A stretch of DNA of 6,985 nucleotides from Candidatus Zhuqueibacterota bacterium. Its GTDB lineage: Bacteria > Zhuqueibacterota > Zhuqueibacteria > Thermofontimicrobiales > Thiofontviventaceae. Below are positions 5,437-6,985 of this stretch, piece by piece (position 1 is the first letter of the stretch; each line of letters begins with the position of its first letter). Where the stretch lies: the NCBI GenBank assembly GCA_014729735.1, contig WJJN01000265.1, forward strand, positions 1 to 6,985, in the 5' to 3' direction. The notes beneath the pieces were generated by a model. It was not told the origin of the DNA. It worked only from the letters and a program-made list of their open reading frames with translations, and made no database searches. The translations under genes and the position numbers were made by a program.

Positions 5437-6985
5437 ATGCAAAAATTAGAGGCGGAGGAGACAAAATCCTCAAACAACACTCTGGAGCTTTTTATTGCTG
5501 GTGATGATCAGGAAATTACACAAGGCTCGACAATTGAATCTGAAAAATCGATTCAGCCGGAAAATCTGACATCGGATGTCGAGTCCCGGGATGGAAACGG
5601 TGTTGAATTAAAGCTTTCGGAAAATGCGATTACTGTTTTGGAAAGACGCTATTTATTAAAAGATGAAACCGGAAATATCATTGAAACTCCTGAAAAAATG
5701 TTTCGCCGTGTTGCGGAATTTATTGCCTCGGCTGACAAAATTTATGATCCTGAAAAGAAAGTCGAACGAGTCGAAGAAAAGTTTTATCAGACCCTGGTGA
5801 ATCTTGAATTTTTACCTAATTCACCGACTTTAATGAACGCCGGGCGCAAATTGGGGCAGTTGTCCGCATGTTTTGTACTGCCGGTGGAAGATTCAATGGA
5901 GAGCATTTTTGAAACAATCAAAGACACGGCAATGATTCACAAGAGCGGCGGAGGTACAGGATTTTCATTTTCCCGGATTCGCCCAAATAAAGATATTGTG
6001 CAATCAACGAAGGGTGTTTCCAGCGGACCGATTTCTTTTATGATGGTTTTCGATTCTGCCACGGAGGCGATCAAACAAGGCGGAACACGACGTGGCGCAA
6101 ACATGGCAATTTTGCGAGTGGATCATCCGGACATTATGGATTTCATTACGTGCAAAGATGATAATGAAAAGCTTAATAATTTTAATATCTCAGTGGGCAT
6201 AACAGATGCCTTTATGAAAGCGCTGGCAACTAATACCGAATATGATCTCATCAGCCCGCGTACAAAACAGATCACGGGAAAGCTCAAAGCATCCGAGGTG
6301 TTTAATGCTATCGTGGATCATGCCTGGCATAACGGCGATCCAGGCATTATTTTTCTGGACAGGATCAATCAATACAATCCCACTCCGGCGCTGGGAGAGA
6401 TCGAGAGCACGAATCCCTGCGGCGAACAACCGTTGCTGCCCTATGAAAGTTGCAACCTCGGCTCGATAAATCTTGCAAAAGTCGTTCGGAACGGAAAAAT
6501 CGATTACCGGAAGTTGCGCAGAATCGTTCACACAGGTGTGCATTTTCTGGATAATGTAATCGATATGAATAAATTTCCGCTGTCGCAAATCGAGAGCTTG
6601 ACAAAAGGAAACCGCAAAATCGGTCTCGGCGTGATGGGATTTGCCGATCTGTTGATTCAGCTCGGAATTCCGTATAACAGCGAACAGGCAGTTGAAACTG
6701 CCGAAAACATTATGAAGTTCATCAATGATGAAGCGATGATCAAATCACGTGAGCTGGCTGAAGAACGGGGTGTGTTCCCGAATTACGATAAAAGCATCTA
6801 TGCAGAAAAAGAAACACCAGTTCGCACCGCAACGCGAACCACGATTGCACCCACCGGCACGATCAGCATTATCGCAGATTGTTCGTCGGGCATCGAGCCG
6901 CTGTTTGCAATTTCATTTGTCCGCAATGTTATGGATGATGACAAACTGCTCGCGATCCAGCCGGATTTCGAGGAAGTTGCCCGCA
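5437..6985 (+). CDS. nrdJ: Adenosylcobalamin-dependent (class II) ribonucleotide reductase, partial (C-terminus off window)
   Basis: Reduces ribonucleotides to deoxyribonucleotides in the cytoplasm, using coenzyme B12 to generate a cysteine thiyl radical. The window holds 516 codons. The conserved core starts near residue 58 (L-S-E-N-A-I, then L-E-R-R-Y-L-L-K-D). N-S-P-T-L-M-N-A-G precedes Cys145, the first redox-pair cysteine. G-G-G-T-G-F is at 171-176 and G-G-T-R-R-G-A at 215-221. The active-site loop N-P-C-G-E has Asn326, the radical cysteine Cys328 and Glu330. Cys339 is the second redox cysteine, 11 residues after Cys328 as in Thermotoga NrdJ. P-T-G-T-I-S is at 472-477. No intein interrupts the visible part. 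The first ~57 residues are an acidic, low-complexity extension and not a recognisable ATP-cone. The C-terminal shuttle cysteines are not visible. NrdR boxes and a promoter lie upstream, and the gene starts its own transcript. Confidence 0.96.
   Translation, partial: MQKLEAEETKSSNNTLELFIAGDDQEITQGSTIESEKSIQPENLTSDVESRDGNGVELKLSENAITVLERRYLLKDETGNIIETPEKMFRRVAEFIASADKIYDPEKKVERVEEKFYQTLVNLEFLPNSPTLMNAGRKLGQLSACFVLPVEDSMESIFETIKDTAMIHKSGGGTGFSFSRIRPNKDIVQSTKGVSSGPISFMMVFDSATEAIKQGGTRRGANMAILRVDHPDIMDFITCKDDNEKLNNFNISVGITDAFMKALATNTEYDLISPRTKQITGKLKASEVFNAIVDHAWHNGDPGIIFLDRINQYNPTPALGEIESTNPCGEQPLLPYESCNLGSINLAKVVRNGKIDYRKLRRIVHTGVHFLDNVIDMNKFPLSQIESLTKGNRKIGLGVMGFADLLIQLGIPYNSEQAVETAENIMKFINDEAMIKSRELAEERGVFPNYDKSIYAEKETPVRTATRTTIAPTGTISIIADCSSGIEPLFAISFVRNVMDDDKLLAIQPDFEEVAR

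Noticed and set aside
6190..6604. Minus-strand frames of 132 and 79 codons and a plus-strand frame of 75 codons inside nrdJ
   Set aside because: They overlap the highly conserved active-site region of nrdJ in other frames and have no ribosome binding site, so they are shadows.
5437..6985. Intein in nrdJ, common in this family
   Set aside because: The conserved loops around Cys145, Cys328 and P-T-G-T-I-S are continuous in the visible part.

Overview
The window looks like chromosomal DNA from a bacterium, perhaps of the FCB / Calditrichota-like sort. That placement is an inference from three things: a secreted protein mixing PKD, SdrD B-like and GEVED domains, a class II (B12-dependent) ribonucleotide reductase, and moderate-GC genes separated by very AT-rich spacers. 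Both visible promoters are ordinary TTGAC(A/T)/TATATT sigma-70-type sites, which argues against Bacteroidetes-type promoters. No marker gene fixes the lineage.

Layout. (1) Bases 1-4152, minus strand: the first 1384 codons of a very large secreted multidomain protein that runs off the left edge. It has a signal peptide, four cysteine-patterned PKD domains, two SdrD B-like domains, then alternating GEVED domains and prealbumin-fold modules, with clear internal duplications. (2) Bases 4153-5436: about 1.28 kb without an intact gene. It holds the promoter, roughly 200-nt leader and ribosome binding site of the surface protein, a nested inverted-repeat element of about 230 bp (4489-4717), a C-terminal remnant of a membrane dipeptidase gene (about 4840-5016), and the control region of the next gene, with a NrdR-box pair and a good sigma-70-type promoter. 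(3) Bases 5437-6985, plus strand: the first 516 codons of nrdJ, which runs off the right edge with its visible active-site residues intact.

The two genes point away from each other, are widely separated and have their own promoters, so there is no sign that they work together. The surface protein probably acts in adhesion or as an extracellular scaffold, and NrdJ makes deoxynucleotides. I see no defence, CRISPR, phage or biosynthetic system. The points most worth a second look are the NrdR-box pair, the modular architecture and duplications of the surface protein, the inverted-repeat element and the dipeptidase relic.
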